64,000 nucleotides of DNA, taken from contig NC_057825.1 in assembly GCF_910594005.1 (NCBI RefSeq), positions 53,723,037 through 53,787,036 of the forward strand, read 5' to 3'. A program made the translations under genes and the position numbers. Origin of the DNA: Cervus elaphus. Taxonomy: Eukaryota > Chordata > Mammalia > Artiodactyla > Cervidae. Positions within the stretch are counted from its first letter, which is position 1, and every line of letters starts with the position of its first letter. Of this stretch, positions 43,022 through 55,128 are shown piece after piece. The notes beneath the pieces are model-generated. The model was given only the letters and a program-made list of their open reading frames with translations. It did not search any database and was not told where the DNA came from.

Positions 43022-43550
43022 TATATCTGCCTGCAATTCAGGAGACACAAGCTTAATCCCTAGGTTGGGAAGACCCCCTGGAGAAGGGCATGGCTACAGG
43101 GTGAGAGTCCCTTGGACTGCAAGGAGATCCAACCAGTCCATCCTGAAGGAGATCAGTCCTGGGTGTTCACTGGAAGAACTGATGCTGAAGCTGAGACTCC
43201 AATACTTTGGCCACCTCCTGAGAAGAGTTAACTCATTGGAAAAGACCCTGATGCTTGGAGGGAGAAGGGGACAACAGAAGATGAGATGGCTGGATGGCAT
43301 CACCGACTCGATGGGCATGAGTTTGAGTAAATTCCGGGGGTTGTGATGGACAGGGAGGCCTGGAGTGCTGAGATTCATGGGGTCGCAAACAGTCGGACAT
43401 GACTGAGTGACTGAACTGACTGACTGACTGACCCACTTCAATGTTCTTGCTTGGAGAATTCCATGGACAGAGGAGCCTGGCAGGCTACAGTCCATGGGCT
43501 TGCAAAGAGTCAGACACAATTGAAGCGAGTGAGGACACAAGAATGCATAT
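43022..43550 (+). mobile_element. Bov-tA SINE split by BovB
   Basis: Left part 43022-43096 (head to 'gaagggcatggctac'); right part 43433-43550 ('cccacttcaatgttcttgct' to 'gacacaattgaagcgagtga'). The parts join at the position where Bov-tA reads '...atggcaacccactcc'. Confidence 0.92.
43097..43432 (+). mobile_element. BovB 3' end inserted in a SINE
   Basis: Sense BovB from 'gtgagagtcccttggactgc' to (CTGA)n. It codes in frame for the C-terminal RVPWTARRSNQSILKEISPG, LLRRVNSLEKTLMLG and RWLDGITDSMGMSLSK. Confidence 0.95.
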
Positions 43551-45378
43551 ATTAATAAAACTATATTATATATTATTATCAATGCAATGTTAATATAAAT
43601 GCAGATTTTTTTCAGCTTCTTGAGATATAATTGACAATTAATATTATGCAGAGTTTTAAAGAAGAGAAACAAAATAAAAATAGGGATGGACATACAAAGA
43701 TAAAAGTTTCTCTCTTCTTTCCTATTTTGTCAGAAAAGGTCCAAAGAGTTACTGTGTTCGGTTATTTGAAAGATGGCCTTTCCTTATGTTATTAATCTTC
43801 ATGAAATCCTTATGGAACTGACAGTTGCAACCAAGCATTTAAAAATCTGAAAATGCCAGCCAAGGTTGTGCTCAACATCCCATCTCGGCCATTAAGATTG
43901 TTTTACCAGCTGCTTATTGCCATCTTTCTTGACTTCTAAGTGAACAGCTAAGTTTTAAGATCAAAAAACAGTTGGGAATAATTCAAATGCAGCTCAATTT
44001 TTCTCCAGGGTCTGAGCAATGTTATTCTCATCACAAATTCATAGGTGGACTCAGTGAGCAGAAATATACAAACTACTTTTTATGAAACAAGTGCTTATCT
44101 TTAAGCAATGAAGCCTTGCAAACCTCAGCTTGGAGGAAACATTTATCCTGAATATGTTATGTGATCAGAAGGAGGTACTCATCTGGCTTAGTCACTCCAA
44201 GCACCTTCTACCTAGGATCCATTTAACCCTGAAGGGTTTAAAGAGTATATGCCGATTTGAAAGTATTGGTTGGTTTTTGAAGGAGTTAGAGCAGTGGAAG
44301 CTAGGAGTGGCAGGCTAGTCAACCTTGGATATAGGGAAAGAGAAGACAGGGAGGCATGGCTAGTCATGGGCTAAATTCAGACAGGAGGGACAATTGTTCC
44401 TAGAGTTATAGAACTGAAGATATATTAAAGAAGAAGCTTAGAGGAAAAAAGAGAGGAAGTCAGACCCTAATCAGTTTGAGATCTCTGGCTCTGGCCAAGC
44501 CAAAAGGATAAGCAGAGCATATCTGCTTATTTGCAAGCTCCGACAGCCAGCCCCAGGAGAGCCAGTGGTTGGCCAATGCTTGGAGTTAGCACTGGGGGAT
44601 TGAAAATGATGGTCCAAAAGAGTGATGGGCTATATTTCATCCTTGGTTTGCAGGGTCATTTATTACATTCAGTGAATAATCTTTGAGTACCTACTAAGTA
44701 TGCACACTCTTGGAAGCATGGAAGCACGGGGAAATCAATGATGACCGATATAAGAAGCCCGTTCTTTTTATTCTAGTCTGTGGTTGGGGGGAGAAAGAAG
44801 AGAACAATATAAACAAGGGCAAGGAATACCTAGGTGGTATAAGTCCTATTTTACAAAGTAACAGAATAAACGCATGCAGAATTAGGGTTCAACTGTAATT
44901 AGAGGAATGACATAATCTGATTTGCATTATTGAAAGTCCAAACTCATTGCTATGAAGACAGTGGCTTATAAAGGTGCCAAAGGAGATCAGTTAAGAATTT
45001 ATTGGAAAGACCATGTGAAAAGAAGTGCTGACCTGAGTTTTAGGAGCAGATATAGTGTGTCACATGTTGGTAGAGTGTGTTTGTGCAGGTATAGCTATGA
45101 AAACGGAAGGCAAGAGTCATTTGGCATATCTTTGGAGATAGAAACCGCAGGACTTAGTTGTTTGATTGTATGTGGAGATAAAGGAAAGGGAGGGAAGGAG
45201 GAGAGTGCTCAGGTTTTTTAAATTATCAGCAGGGAAAATGGTGACATGACTAACTGGAATAGAAATTACCAGTTCAATTTATTTTTAGGTCAATGATACC
45301 TTCTCAAAGTGGTAGTATTCCTCAACCAGCAATGTTACAGATTTAAGGACAATTAAATCATCTCAATCAATTCTTTTT
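43551..45378. other. No gene seen; old repeat traces
   Basis: 1.8 kb with three short plus-strand frames (44130, 44710 and 44952) that lack family features. 43600-43640 recalls an L1 tail and 44650-44720 an antisense MIR ('attcagtgaataatctttga'). Confidence 0.5.
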
Positions 45379-45595
45379 GGGCTTCCCAGGTGGCTCAGGG
45401 GTAAAGAATTTGCCTGCCAATAAGGGAGATAAAGGTTCAATCTCTGGGTCAGGAAGATCCCCTGGAGGAGGAAACGGCAACCCACTCCAGTACTCTTTCC
45501 TGGAGAATTCCCATGGACGGAGGAGCCTGGTGGGCTACAGTCCATGGGGTCACAAAGAGTTGGACATGAATGAGCAAGGACACATGCACGTATCA
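45379..45595 (+). mobile_element. Bov-tA SINE
   Basis: Full-length copy. 'atcaattcttttt' and 'atcaagtccttttat' flank it as a probable target duplication. Confidence 0.94.
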
Positions 45596-46400
45596 AGTCC
45601 TTTTATTCTATACTCCAGGAATTAGGATTGATAGACTACCTCAGGAAGTGAGCACTACATTTGAAAATATATATCTTAATTTGATCTCTCTAGGAAGCAG
45701 AGCCTGAGTCAGAGTTGTCACTGGAAGATAAAGGCACCAAGTTCACAGTTTTACTCAGCCCAGACAGCCCACAAGGCTAAGAGATCAGTCTAGGGACTAT
45801 GCAGAGGTAACACTAATGTTGAGGTTTTATGCCACTCTCAACCTTGCCATATTAAGATGGTCATTATAACCTTGTTACATTATACTCTCCATTTCCTTTC
45901 CCCTGACTAATATAATTGCAAATGAAGCTACATTTTCATAGAATTGCTTTGAATTTCTTTTTGGTCACATAAGGCAAGTCTCAGCAGCTTAAGTTAAACT
46001 ATCATTCGCAAGTTAGATGAGCACTTAATGGAAAAAAACATGAAGATATCTTTCCAATTACTGAAACATCCTTAATGATCTGGAGATTAGCTATAGATCA
46101 GAATCATAATCGAGGGAGGAAAAAGTGAGATTGCATTGGAATGCTGTCAAAATTAACCTGAGATGACTTTTTTAAAAAATGCAAGTTCTGGGCAAATCAC
46201 TTAGGGTAGGGAATAAGCTTCAAATATTAGATAAGAAAAAAACTAGGCAATTATGGGTAAATGACCTGAGGAGCAAATAGGAGAAACTCTAGACAAGATG
46301 AGTCAGCAAAACATGGTGTCAAGCTGAAGCAGGATGCTTTGAGAGTGAACTAAAAGGAAAACTATAGGAAAATGGAAAGTTAATAAGATTAGAGTAGCCA
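45596..46400. other. No gene seen
   Basis: Single-copy-looking, A/T-rich DNA. Confidence 0.5.
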
Positions 46401-46404
46401 CATG

Positions 46405-46503
46405 TATTGTATGGCTGAATCATTTTGCTATCCACCTGAAACTGTTATAACATTGTTAATCAGATATATACCCCAGTATAAAATGAAAAGTTAAAAAAAA
46501 AAT
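46405..46503 (+). mobile_element. L1 3' end fragment
   Basis: 'atggctgaatcattttgcta', 'ccacctgaaactgttataac', 'cagtataaaatgaaaag' and an A run. Confidence 0.75.
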
Positions 46504-46627
46504 TAGAGTGTCCAACCAGAACCCTGGGAAACTGGTACATAGCACTCTTCCGGGAGAAGGGCAGGAGGGCCTTATCCAAAGGATGTTGAAGTCAGGAGAC
46601 CTGGTTCCAGCCTAAATCTATTACTGT

Positions 46628-46843
46628 GTGTATGTGTGATTAGTCGTGTCTGACTCTCTGCGATCCCATGGATGGTAACCTACCAGGCTCCTTTGTCCAT
46701 GGAATTTTCTAGGCACAAACACTGGAGTGGATTGCCATTTCCTATTCTAGGGGATCTTCCTGACCCAGTGATCAAATCTGTGTCTCTTGCATCTCCTGCC
46801 TTGGCAGGTGGATTCCTTACTACTAGCGCCACCTGGAAAGCCC
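46628..46843 (-). mobile_element. Bov-tA SINE
   Basis: Antisense full-length copy with a TG-rich tail, ending 'gccacctggaaagccc'. Confidence 0.94.
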
Positions 46844-47840
46844 AACTTCGTTACCAATAAACTTCAAAAACTTGGCAATTCACTTAATTTCTTTGAGCCC
46901 TCATAGGTTGTGCATCAATAGCATGAGTATGATTATAATACTGATCTTATCTTCATTGCTCCAAGAAAAAGCACTCTGAAATAAGTAAAAAAGATTATAA
47001 AGTATAATACATTCCTAATGACCATTATAGGAAGTAGTATTAATGAAGAAAAATAAAGATACATAGAATATTAGCAAATGTAACACAACCAGCAAGTCGG
47101 AATAGGCTGTTTATTTTGTGGGACTCACTGCAAAATGAAATGTGGGGGACCCTTTGTTCAAAGCATGTTAAGAATTTCAAGATAGTAACAGCAGAGCATC
47201 ACATCAAGAATGGGGATCACTAAGTCATGATACAGGTGGAAATGCAGGGGTTGCAAGTCCACAAAACTAGTGCTGAGGAGAGGGAAGAGATATATGCTGT
47301 TCTGCATATTCCAATGGGATAGAACCTATACATTATTGCTCCAACAGTTGTGTTATAGCATAAGGCACAATTCTTTCCCTGGTAGGCTATTGTATGGCTC
47401 TTAATTACATAGTAACCTTCAGGGTTGGGTCTTCAAAAGGCATGGCAGTATCCAATGAAGTGTTGGGAGTCTTCATTCCAACTATCAGGAAAACCTTTGA
47501 GTGTTTGTAACAATTGCTTTAGACATTTGAAAGGCTGTTATAAGGAAAAGAGATCAGATATTCTAAAGAGTATAACATGAGCAAATGTATCAAAGACTAT
47601 TTTATAAAGTTGAACATAGGAATACACTTCCTAGCAAAGAGTAATGTCCAATAATGTGATACAACCAGGTCTTAGGCACCGGAAGATTTTATGCAGAGGC
47701 AAAGCCCATTTGCCTGGAATGGTGTAGAATAAACCGTTGCAAGTGATATGACTGGAACATCTGACCTATAACTTTGGTATTTTGTGCTTCTGGTCAAACT
47801 TGGGAAGGGAACCATTATACAGCCAAAGAGTAAGAAAGAA
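46844..47840. other. No gene seen
   Basis: About 1 kb. 47110-47215 ('gggactcactgcaaaatgaa', 'ttaagaatttcaagatagta') recalls an old interspersed repeat whose name I cannot give. No coding frame. Confidence 0.45.
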
Positions 47841-47844
47841 AAGG

Positions 47845-49240
47845 AACATGTAAAAGAATGAAATTAGAACACTTCCTGACACCATACAGAGAAGTAGAAA
47901 CAAAATGGATTACAGACCTAAATGTAAGGCTAGAAACTATTAAAGCCTTAGAAGAAAACATATGCAGAACACTTTGACATATATCACAACAAGATCCTCT
48001 TTGACCCAGCTCCTAGAGTAATGAAAATAGAAACAAAAGCAAACAAATGAGACCTGATTAAACTTAAAAGCTTTTGCATAGCAAAGGAAGCTATACACAA
48101 GATGAAAGACAGTTCTCAAAATGGGATAAAATAATCGGAATTGAAGCAACTGACAAAGGATTAATCTCCAAAATATACAAGTAGTTCATGCAACTCGGTA
48201 TCTGAAAAACAACCCAGTCAAAAAATGGGATGAAGACCTAAACAGACATTTATCCAAAGAAGACATTCAGATGGTCAAGAAAAATATGAAAATATGCTCT
48301 ACATTGCTCTTTATTAGAAAAATGCAAATCAAAAATACAATGAGGCATCACCTCATACCCATCAGAATGGCCATCATCAAAAACTCTACAAACAATAAAT
48401 GCTGGAGTGTGGTGAAAAGGGAACTCTCTTGCACTGTTTATGGGAATATAAATTAATATAGCTACTATGGAGAACAGTATAGAGATTTCTTAAAAACTAG
48501 CGATAAAAGTACTGTATGACCCAGCAGCCCCACTATTGGGCATACACCCTGAGAAGCTATAATTTAAAAAGGCACATGTACCCCAATGTGCACTATTTAC
48601 AATAGCCAGGGCATGGAAGCAACCCGATGCCCACTGACAAATATATGGACAAAGAACTTGTGATGCATATACACAATGGAATAATACTCAGCCATATAAA
48701 GGAACCAATGTGAGTCAGCTGAAGTGAGATGGATGAGCCTAGAGCCTGTTATACAGAGTGAAATAACTCAGAAAGAGAAAAACAAATATTATTATTAACA
48801 CATATATATGGAATTTATAGAAATGGTACTGATGAACCTATTTGCAGGCCAGGAATAGAAACGCAGATGTAGAGAAAGAGCTTGTGGACACAGCAGGGGA
48901 AGGAGAGAATGGCATAAATTTGAGAGAGTAGCACTGACATGTATACACTATCATTTGTAAAGCATAGCTAATGGGAAGGTGCCATACAACACAGGGAGCC
49001 CAACCTGGCACTCTGCGATGACCTAGAGGGGTGATGCGGGGGTTGGGTGGGAGGGAGGCTCAAGAGGGAGGGAAAAAGAAAAAAAAAAAAATATATATAT
49101 ATATACACACACATACACACACACACACACATACACACACACATATATATCTATATATGATTATGGCTACTTCATGTTGTCATATGGCAGGAACCAACAC
49201 AAATTTGTAAAGCAATTATCCTTCAATTAAAATAAGTAAG
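47845..49240 (+). mobile_element. 5'-truncated ruminant L1
   Basis: Sense ORF2 C-terminal region and 3' UTR: 'gaaacaaaatggattacaga', 'tccaaagaagacattcagat', 'accctgagaagctataattt', 'tacacaatggaataatactc', 'aacacagggagcccaacctg' and the end 'gcaattatccttcaatt'. ORF2 is broken throughout; the longest open part (48271-48456) reads MKICSTLLFIRKMQIKNTMR. Confidence 0.93.
49079..49160 (+). repeat. A-run, (TA)n and (CA)n compound microsatellite
   Basis: It lies inside the L1 3' UTR between 'gagggagggaaaaag' and 'gattatggctacttcatg'. Confidence 0.95.
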
Positions 49241-49904
49241 TGCACAGAAAAATTTTCAATCCCCAATAGTCAAATAAATATTTTCTAAAAATTACAAAAA
49301 AATTGAAGAAAAAGCATAAAAATTTTGTGAGGAGGAACAACAAAGGAAAAGAAGTTCCACTAGTGTTTTTTACAGGGGTGAGGGGCAGGAAACACACTTT
49401 AAATAATATCTAAACTGGGGATAAGTCTACATGTTTCTCCAAGTGATTCTTATGCAAGCTAAAGTTTGAGAACCGTGCCAATTTGCAAGTAGCAAAATAA
49501 AGTAAAGGGAAGCTCATTGATTTTCCTAAGGCCACTTTGCTAGTTAATGGAACTTTAGAAGCCAGGCCTTCTAGAAGTTAAATTAAATGATCCTCATAAA
49601 AACAAACAAACAAACAGAAACCTTTGAGAGTCAGCATTCTCACAGCCAAGTCTAGGGACTAATCCAAGACCACACAACAGGTTAAGAGAAGATAGAGATT
49701 AAGGAGGAATGAAAAGGGATTCTAAAGCTCTTAAGAGACTAAAAAGACCAGCTTAAAAGAATTCAGCTTTATTTTCTGGATAATTTGAAGTCACTGAGTG
49801 TTTTTAAAAAGAAAGGGGAAAAGTGGATGAAAGCAGTAGATTGGGTTAGCTCTCTATATCCAGGAGAACACGAAGAACACTTCTAAATTATTAATAAGAC
49901 AGAA
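49241..49904. other. No gene seen
   Basis: Single-copy-looking DNA with an (AAAC)n run at 49599-49617. Confidence 0.5.
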
Positions 49905-49917
49905 GCAGTATGAACAG

Positions 49918-50296
49918 GGAGAAGAAAATACAACCCAATCCAGTATTCTTGCCTGGGAAATCCCATGGACAGAGGGGCCTGGTGGGCTATGGTCCATGGG
50001 GTTCCAAAGAGTTAGACGTGACTTAGAAATTAAATGGAGAAGGAAATGGCAACCCACTCCAGTATTCCTGTCTGGAGAATCCTGTGGACAGAGGAGCCTG
50101 GTAGGCAGCTGTCCATGGGGTCTCAGAGAGTTGGACACGACTGAAGTGACTTAGCATGCATGCATGTATTGGAAAAGGAAATGGCAACCCACTCAAGTAT
50201 TCTTGCCTGGAGTTCCCAGGGATAGAGGAGCCTGGTGGAGTGGCATCTATGGGATCACACAGAGTCAGACATGACTGAAGCAACTTAGCAGCAGCA
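49918..50296 (+). mobile_element. Bov-A SINE with three body units
   Basis: Three Bov-A bodies in tandem (about 49920-50030, 50035-50160 and 50165-50296) with no tRNA head, ending in (AGC)n. GCAGTATGAACAG is duplicated exactly (49905-49917 and 50297-50309), so all three units arrived as one insertion. Bov-A2 normally has two units. Confidence 0.95.
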
Positions 50297-50376
50297 GCAG
50301 TATGAACAGAGAGAAATGTGTAGCTGTGAGAAAAAGTTTTGTGGTAGAATCAGTAACATTTAGCTACAGTACCATC

Positions 50377-50593
50377 TGGGCTTCCCTGGTGGCTCAGGTG
50401 GTAAAGAATCTGCCTGCAATGCAGGAGACCTGAGTTCAATCCCTGGGTTGGGAAGATCCCCTGGAGGAGGCATGGCAACCCACTCCAGTGTTTTTGCTTG
50501 GACAATCCCATAGACAGAAGAGCCTGGTGGACTATTGTCCATGGGGTCACAAAGAGTCAGACATGACTGAGTGACTAAGCACAGCACAACAAT
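50377..50593 (+). mobile_element. Bov-tA SINE
   Basis: Full-length copy with an (AGCAC)n tail. AATCAGTAACA occurs at 50348-50358 and 50594-50604, leaving 18 bases (50359-50376) between the left copy and the SINE head. Confidence 0.95.
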
Positions 50594-50690
50594 AATCAGT
50601 AACACCAGGCTTTTACTGAATGTAAGATGTATTAATTTTTTTACTTGATTCTATCAACAATTCAATGAAATGGGGATGCTTATTACCCCA

Positions 50691-50903
50691 TGGGTTTCCC
50701 AGGTGGCATTAGTGGTGAAGAACCTATCTGCTAATGCAAGAGGCATAAGAGATGCAGACTTCATCCCTGGGTCAGGAAGATCACTTGGAGGCAACCCTTC
50801 CCAGTATTCTTGCCTGGAGATTCCCATGAACAGATGAGCCTGGAAGACTACAACCCAAAACCTTGCAGAGTCAGACATGACTGAAATGACTTAACTTGCA
50901 TAC
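50691..50903 (+). mobile_element. Bov-tA SINE
   Basis: Full-length but diverged copy, 'gggtttcccaggtggcatta' to 'gacatgactgaaatgactta'. Confidence 0.92.
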
Positions 50904-51790
50904 ATTATTCCATATTTTGCATACAAAGTAATTAATGTAAAGTATTACTTAGAACACTCAATTATGACCTAAATCAAGTCCCTTATGATTATACAGTAGA
51001 GGTGACAAATAGTTTCAAGGGACTAGATCTGGTAGACAGCATGACTGAAGAACTATGGATGAGGTTCATAACACTGTACAGGACATGATGACAAAAACAA
51101 CACCCAAGGGGGAAAAAAATTGCAAAAAGGCAAAGTGGTTGTCTGAGGAGGCCTTACAAATAGCTGAGAAAAGAAGAGAAGCAAAAGGGAAAGGAGAAAG
51201 GGAAAGATATACCCAACTGATTGCAGAGTTCCAGAGAACAGCAGAGATAAGAAAGTCTTCTTAAGTGACCAGCGCAAAGAAATAGAGGAAAGCAATAGAA
51301 TGGGAAAGACTAGAGATCTCTTTAAGAAAACTGGAGTTACCAAGGGAACATTTCATACAAAGATAGGCACTAAATGACAAAAATAGCAAGGACCTAACAA
51401 AAGCAGAAGAGATTAAGAAACAGTGGCAAGAATACACAGAAGAACTGCACAAAAAATCTCTTAATGATCCAGTTAACCACGATGATGTAGTCACTCACTT
51501 AGGGCTAGACATCCTGGAGTGTGAGGTCAAGTGAGCATTAGGAATCATTACCACAGACAAAGCTAGTGGAGGTGATGGAATTCCAACTGAACTATTTCAA
51601 ATCTTAAAAGACGATGCTGTTAAACTGCTGCACTCATTATGCCAACAAACTTGGAAAACTCAGTAGTGGGCACAGGACTGGAAAAGGTCAGTTTTCATTC
51701 CAATCCCAAAGAAAAATAATGCCAAAGAATGTTCAAATTACCGTACAATTGCACTCATTTCACATACCATCTAGATTTTGCTCAAAATCC

Positions 51791-52566
51791 AGTTTCATCC
51801 ATCTCATTAGAACTGATTCAAATGAATTCTTTTTAATGGCTGAGTAATATTCCATAGTGTATATGTACCATAGCTTCCTTATCCATTCATCTGCTGATGG
51901 GCATCTAGGTTGCTTCCATGTCCTGGCAATTGTAGACAGTGCTGTGATGAACATTGGGGTGCATGTGTCTCTTTCAGATCTGGTTTCCTTGGTGTGTATG
52001 CCCAGGAGTGGGATTGCTGGGTCATATGGCAGTTCTGTTTCCAGGTTTTTAAGGAATCTCCACTCTGTTCTCCATGGTGGCTGTACTAGTTTGCATTCCC
52101 ACCAACAGTGTAAGAGGGTTCACTTTTCTCCATTATACAGATTGAAGTAAGCCAGAAAGATAAAGACCAATACAGTATAGTAATGCATATATATGGAATT
52201 TAAAAAGATGGTAACAATAACCCTATATGCAAAACAGAAAAAGAGACACAGATGTACAGAACAGACTTTGGGACTCTGTGGGAGAAGGAGAGGGTGGGAT
52301 GTTCTGAGAGAACAGCATTGAAACAAGTATACTATCAAGGGCGAAACAGACCACCAGCCCAGGTTGGATGCATGAGACAAGTACTCACGGTTGGTGCACT
52401 AGGAAGACCCAGAGGGATGGGATGGAGAGGGAGGCGGGAGAGGGGATCGGGATGGGGAACACATGTAAATCCATGGCTGATTCATGTCAATGTATGGCAA
52501 AAACCACTACAATATTGTAAAGTAATTAGCCTCCACCTAATAAAAATAAATGAAAAAAAAAAAAAA
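51791..52566 (+). mobile_element. Twin-primed L1 inside BovB
   Basis: 51791 to about 52132 is antisense ORF2 C-terminus (EYYSAIKKNSFESVLMRWMK on the minus strand). About 52133-52566 is the sense continuation (end of ORF2, 3' UTR, A tail). The two arms meet at adjoining ORF2 codons, so almost nothing was lost at the inversion. An exact 18 bp duplication AGATTTTGCTCAAAATCC flanks the unit (51773-51790 and 52567-52584). Confidence 0.97.
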
Positions 52567-52710
52567 AGATTTTGCTCAAAATCCTTCAAGCTAGGCTTCA
52601 GCAGTACATGAACCGAGAACTTTCAAATGTATAAGCTGGATTTAGAAAAGGCAGAGGAACCAGAGATCAAACTGTTGACATATGGCATCATAGAAAAAGC
52701 AAGGGAATTC

Positions 52711-52716
<6 letters not shown>

Positions 52717-52743
<27 letters not shown>
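52717..52743. repeat. (TA)n microsatellite in BovB
   Basis: About 13 TA units at a point where BovB coding sequence is missing. Confidence 0.95.
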
Positions 52744-52747
<4 letters not shown>

Positions 52748-53747
52748 TTCTTCATTGACTGAGAAACCTGTATGCAGGACAAGAAGCAGTTAGAACCAGA
52801 TTTCAAGCAATGGACTGGCTCCAAATTGGGTAAGGAGTATGTCCAGGCTGTATATTGTCACCCTGCTTATTAAACTTCTATGCAGAGTATGCCATGTGAA
52901 ATGCCAGCCTAGATGAACCACAAGCTGGAATCAAGTTTGCCAGGACTGATTGTCAACAACCTGAGACATGCAGATTATACCACTTTAGTGCCAGAAATTG
53001 AAGAGGAACTAAAAAGCTTCTTGATGAAAGTGAAAGAGGAGAGTGAAAAAGCTGGCTTAAAACTCAACATTCAAAAAACTAAGATCATGGCATCCAGTCC
53101 TATCACTTCATGGCAAATAGATGAGAAAAATCTGGAAACAGTGTCAGACTTTATTTTCTTGGGCTCCAAAATCAATGTGGATGGTGAATACGGCCACAAA
53201 ATTAAAAGAAGCTTACTCCTTGAAAGAATAGCTATGTCAAACCTAGACAGCATTTTAAAAAACAGAAACATCCCTTTGCCAACAAAGAAAGGTCTGTATA
53301 GTTTAAGCTATGGTTTTTCTAGTAGTCATGTATGGATATGAGAGTTGGACCATAAAGAAGATTGAGCACCAAAAAAATTGATTCTTTTGAACTGTGTGGT
53401 GGGGAAGACTCTTGGGAGTCCCTTGAACAGCAAGGAGATCAAACCAATCAACCCTAAAGGAAATCAGTCCTGAATATTCATTAAAGGACTGATGCTGAAA
53501 CTGAAGCTCTGATACTTTGGCCATCTGATGTGAACAGCTGACTCATTGGAAAAGACCCTGATAGGAAAAACTGAGGGCAAGAGGAGAAGAGATGACAGAG
53601 GATGAGATGATTGGATGGTATCACTGACTCAGTGGACATGAGTTGAGTAAATTCAGGGAGATAGTGATGGACAGAGAAGCCTGGCATACTGCAGTTCATG
53701 GGGTTTCAAAGAACTGGACATGACTTAATGACTGAAAAATAACAAGA

Positions 53748-54345
53748 ACAATGTAAAGCAAGAGGATAAATAACATGTTAGGGTCACAGATAGAAAGTGG
53801 CAAACTCAGATTTTGAACCCAGATATGTTTGACTCCATCTGCTATACTATAATAAGGAGAAAGAAAGAAGAAAACCAAAGATGCTATAGTGTGTGACACT
53901 GGATTACAGTTAACTGATATTGTCATTAAAAGATGTAGGTCATATTGAGGAAAGAACACACTTGATGGCAACTAGAATAGGTTCAAATCTATTCATTTTG
54001 ACCATGTGGATCATAAATTTCTAATATCCTCCAAATTAGTATGTGTTCCACTGTTACTGAACAAAGGAGAAAGGGGCAAAGCAATGCTTTAGCAATTGTT
54101 GATATTTTACAACCAGTTTTCACCGTGCTTTTACAAATATCTAGGCTTATTAAAATCCTGCTAGCATGCTTGCTACAAAGAAGTTAAAAGTATTATCACA
54201 AGCTTCCATCTCTTTGTCACATTTCACACTCATATCACCTCAGAAAGACCTGCTAAATTACTTCCATTTGAAGCAAGGGATTGAGAATGTGTTGTTTGCA
54301 CATACCAAGTCAATGTACCTGACCAAGTTTAGGAAGTTATTATAG
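53748..54345. other. No gene seen
   Basis: Single-copy-looking DNA between the 3' end of one BovB and an MLT1 LTR. Confidence 0.5.
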
Positions 54346-54346
54346 T

Positions 54347-54722
54347 GTGTTGGGCTGAATTGCGTGCCTCCAAATCTTCATATGTTAAGGCTCTTGAAAG
54401 AATATGATCAATCAATATTTGGAGATAGGGTCTTTAAAGTGTTAAAACAAAGACATTAGGGTAGATCTTAACCCAATATGACTGGGGTCCTTATAATAAG
54501 AAGAAATTAGGACACAAATATATACAGAGAGAAGACCATGTGAAAACACAAAAAAGATCATCATCTGCAAGCCAAAGAGTAAGGAACCGCAAAAACCCAA
54601 CACTGCTGACAACTTGATCTCAACCTTCTGCTCTCCAGAACTATAAAAAAATTAATTTATCGTGTTTAATCAACCCAGTCTGTAGTATTTTGTCATGGCA
54701 ACCCTAGCAAACTAGTACAATG
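54347..54722 (+). mobile_element. MLT1-type MaLR solo LTR
   Basis: It starts 'tgtgttgggctgaattg' and runs through 'tttggagatagggtctttaa', 'caatatgactggggtcctta', 'gaccatgtgaaaacac' and 'ctgacaacttgatctcaacc'. It ends 'cctagcaaactagtaca'. This is the full pattern of the old ERVL-MaLR LTR. No internal region is present. Confidence 0.88.
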
Positions 54723-55128
54723 TATATTTATACTGTATTCATATTCAGTTCAATTCAGTTCAGTCCTTCAGTCATGTCCAACTCTTTGCGACCCTATGGA
54801 CTGAAGCACGCCAGGCATCCCTGTCCATGACCAACCCCTGTAGCCTACTCAGACTCATGCCCATTGAGCCAGTGATGCCATCCAACTATCTCATCCTCTG
54901 TCGTCCCCCTCTCCTACTGCACTCAATCTTTCCCAGCATCAGGGTCTTCTCAAATGAATCAGTTTGTTGCATCGTGTGGCCTAAGTATTGGAGTTTCAGC
55001 TTCAACATCATTCTTTCCAATGAATATTCAGGACTGATTTCCTTTAGGATGGACTGGTTGGATCTCCTTGCAGTCCAAGGGACTCTCAAGAGTCTTCTCC
55101 AATACCACAGTTCAAAAGCATCAATTCT

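Larger units (their letters stand above)
50955..53747 (+). mobile_element. 5'-truncated BovB LINE with an L1 inside
   Basis: Sense BovB from the endonuclease/RT linker ('aatcaagtcccttatgatta') to the 3' end, split by an L1 (51791-52566) and a (TA)n run (52717-52743). Around the TA run the segment coding for the RT 'FIDYAKAFD' motif is lost. Coding remnants are 51055-51264 (linker, lysine-rich) and 52913-53341 (RT second half), which retains SFLMKVKEESEKAGLKLN and KTKIMASSPITSW. The catalytic YADD reads HADY (about 52968), so the active site is lost. The copy is more decayed than the one at 29700. Confidence 0.95.

Noticed and set aside
44710..45221. Two consecutive short frames in single-copy DNA
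   Set aside because: No motif, no shared frame and no splice signals I would trust.
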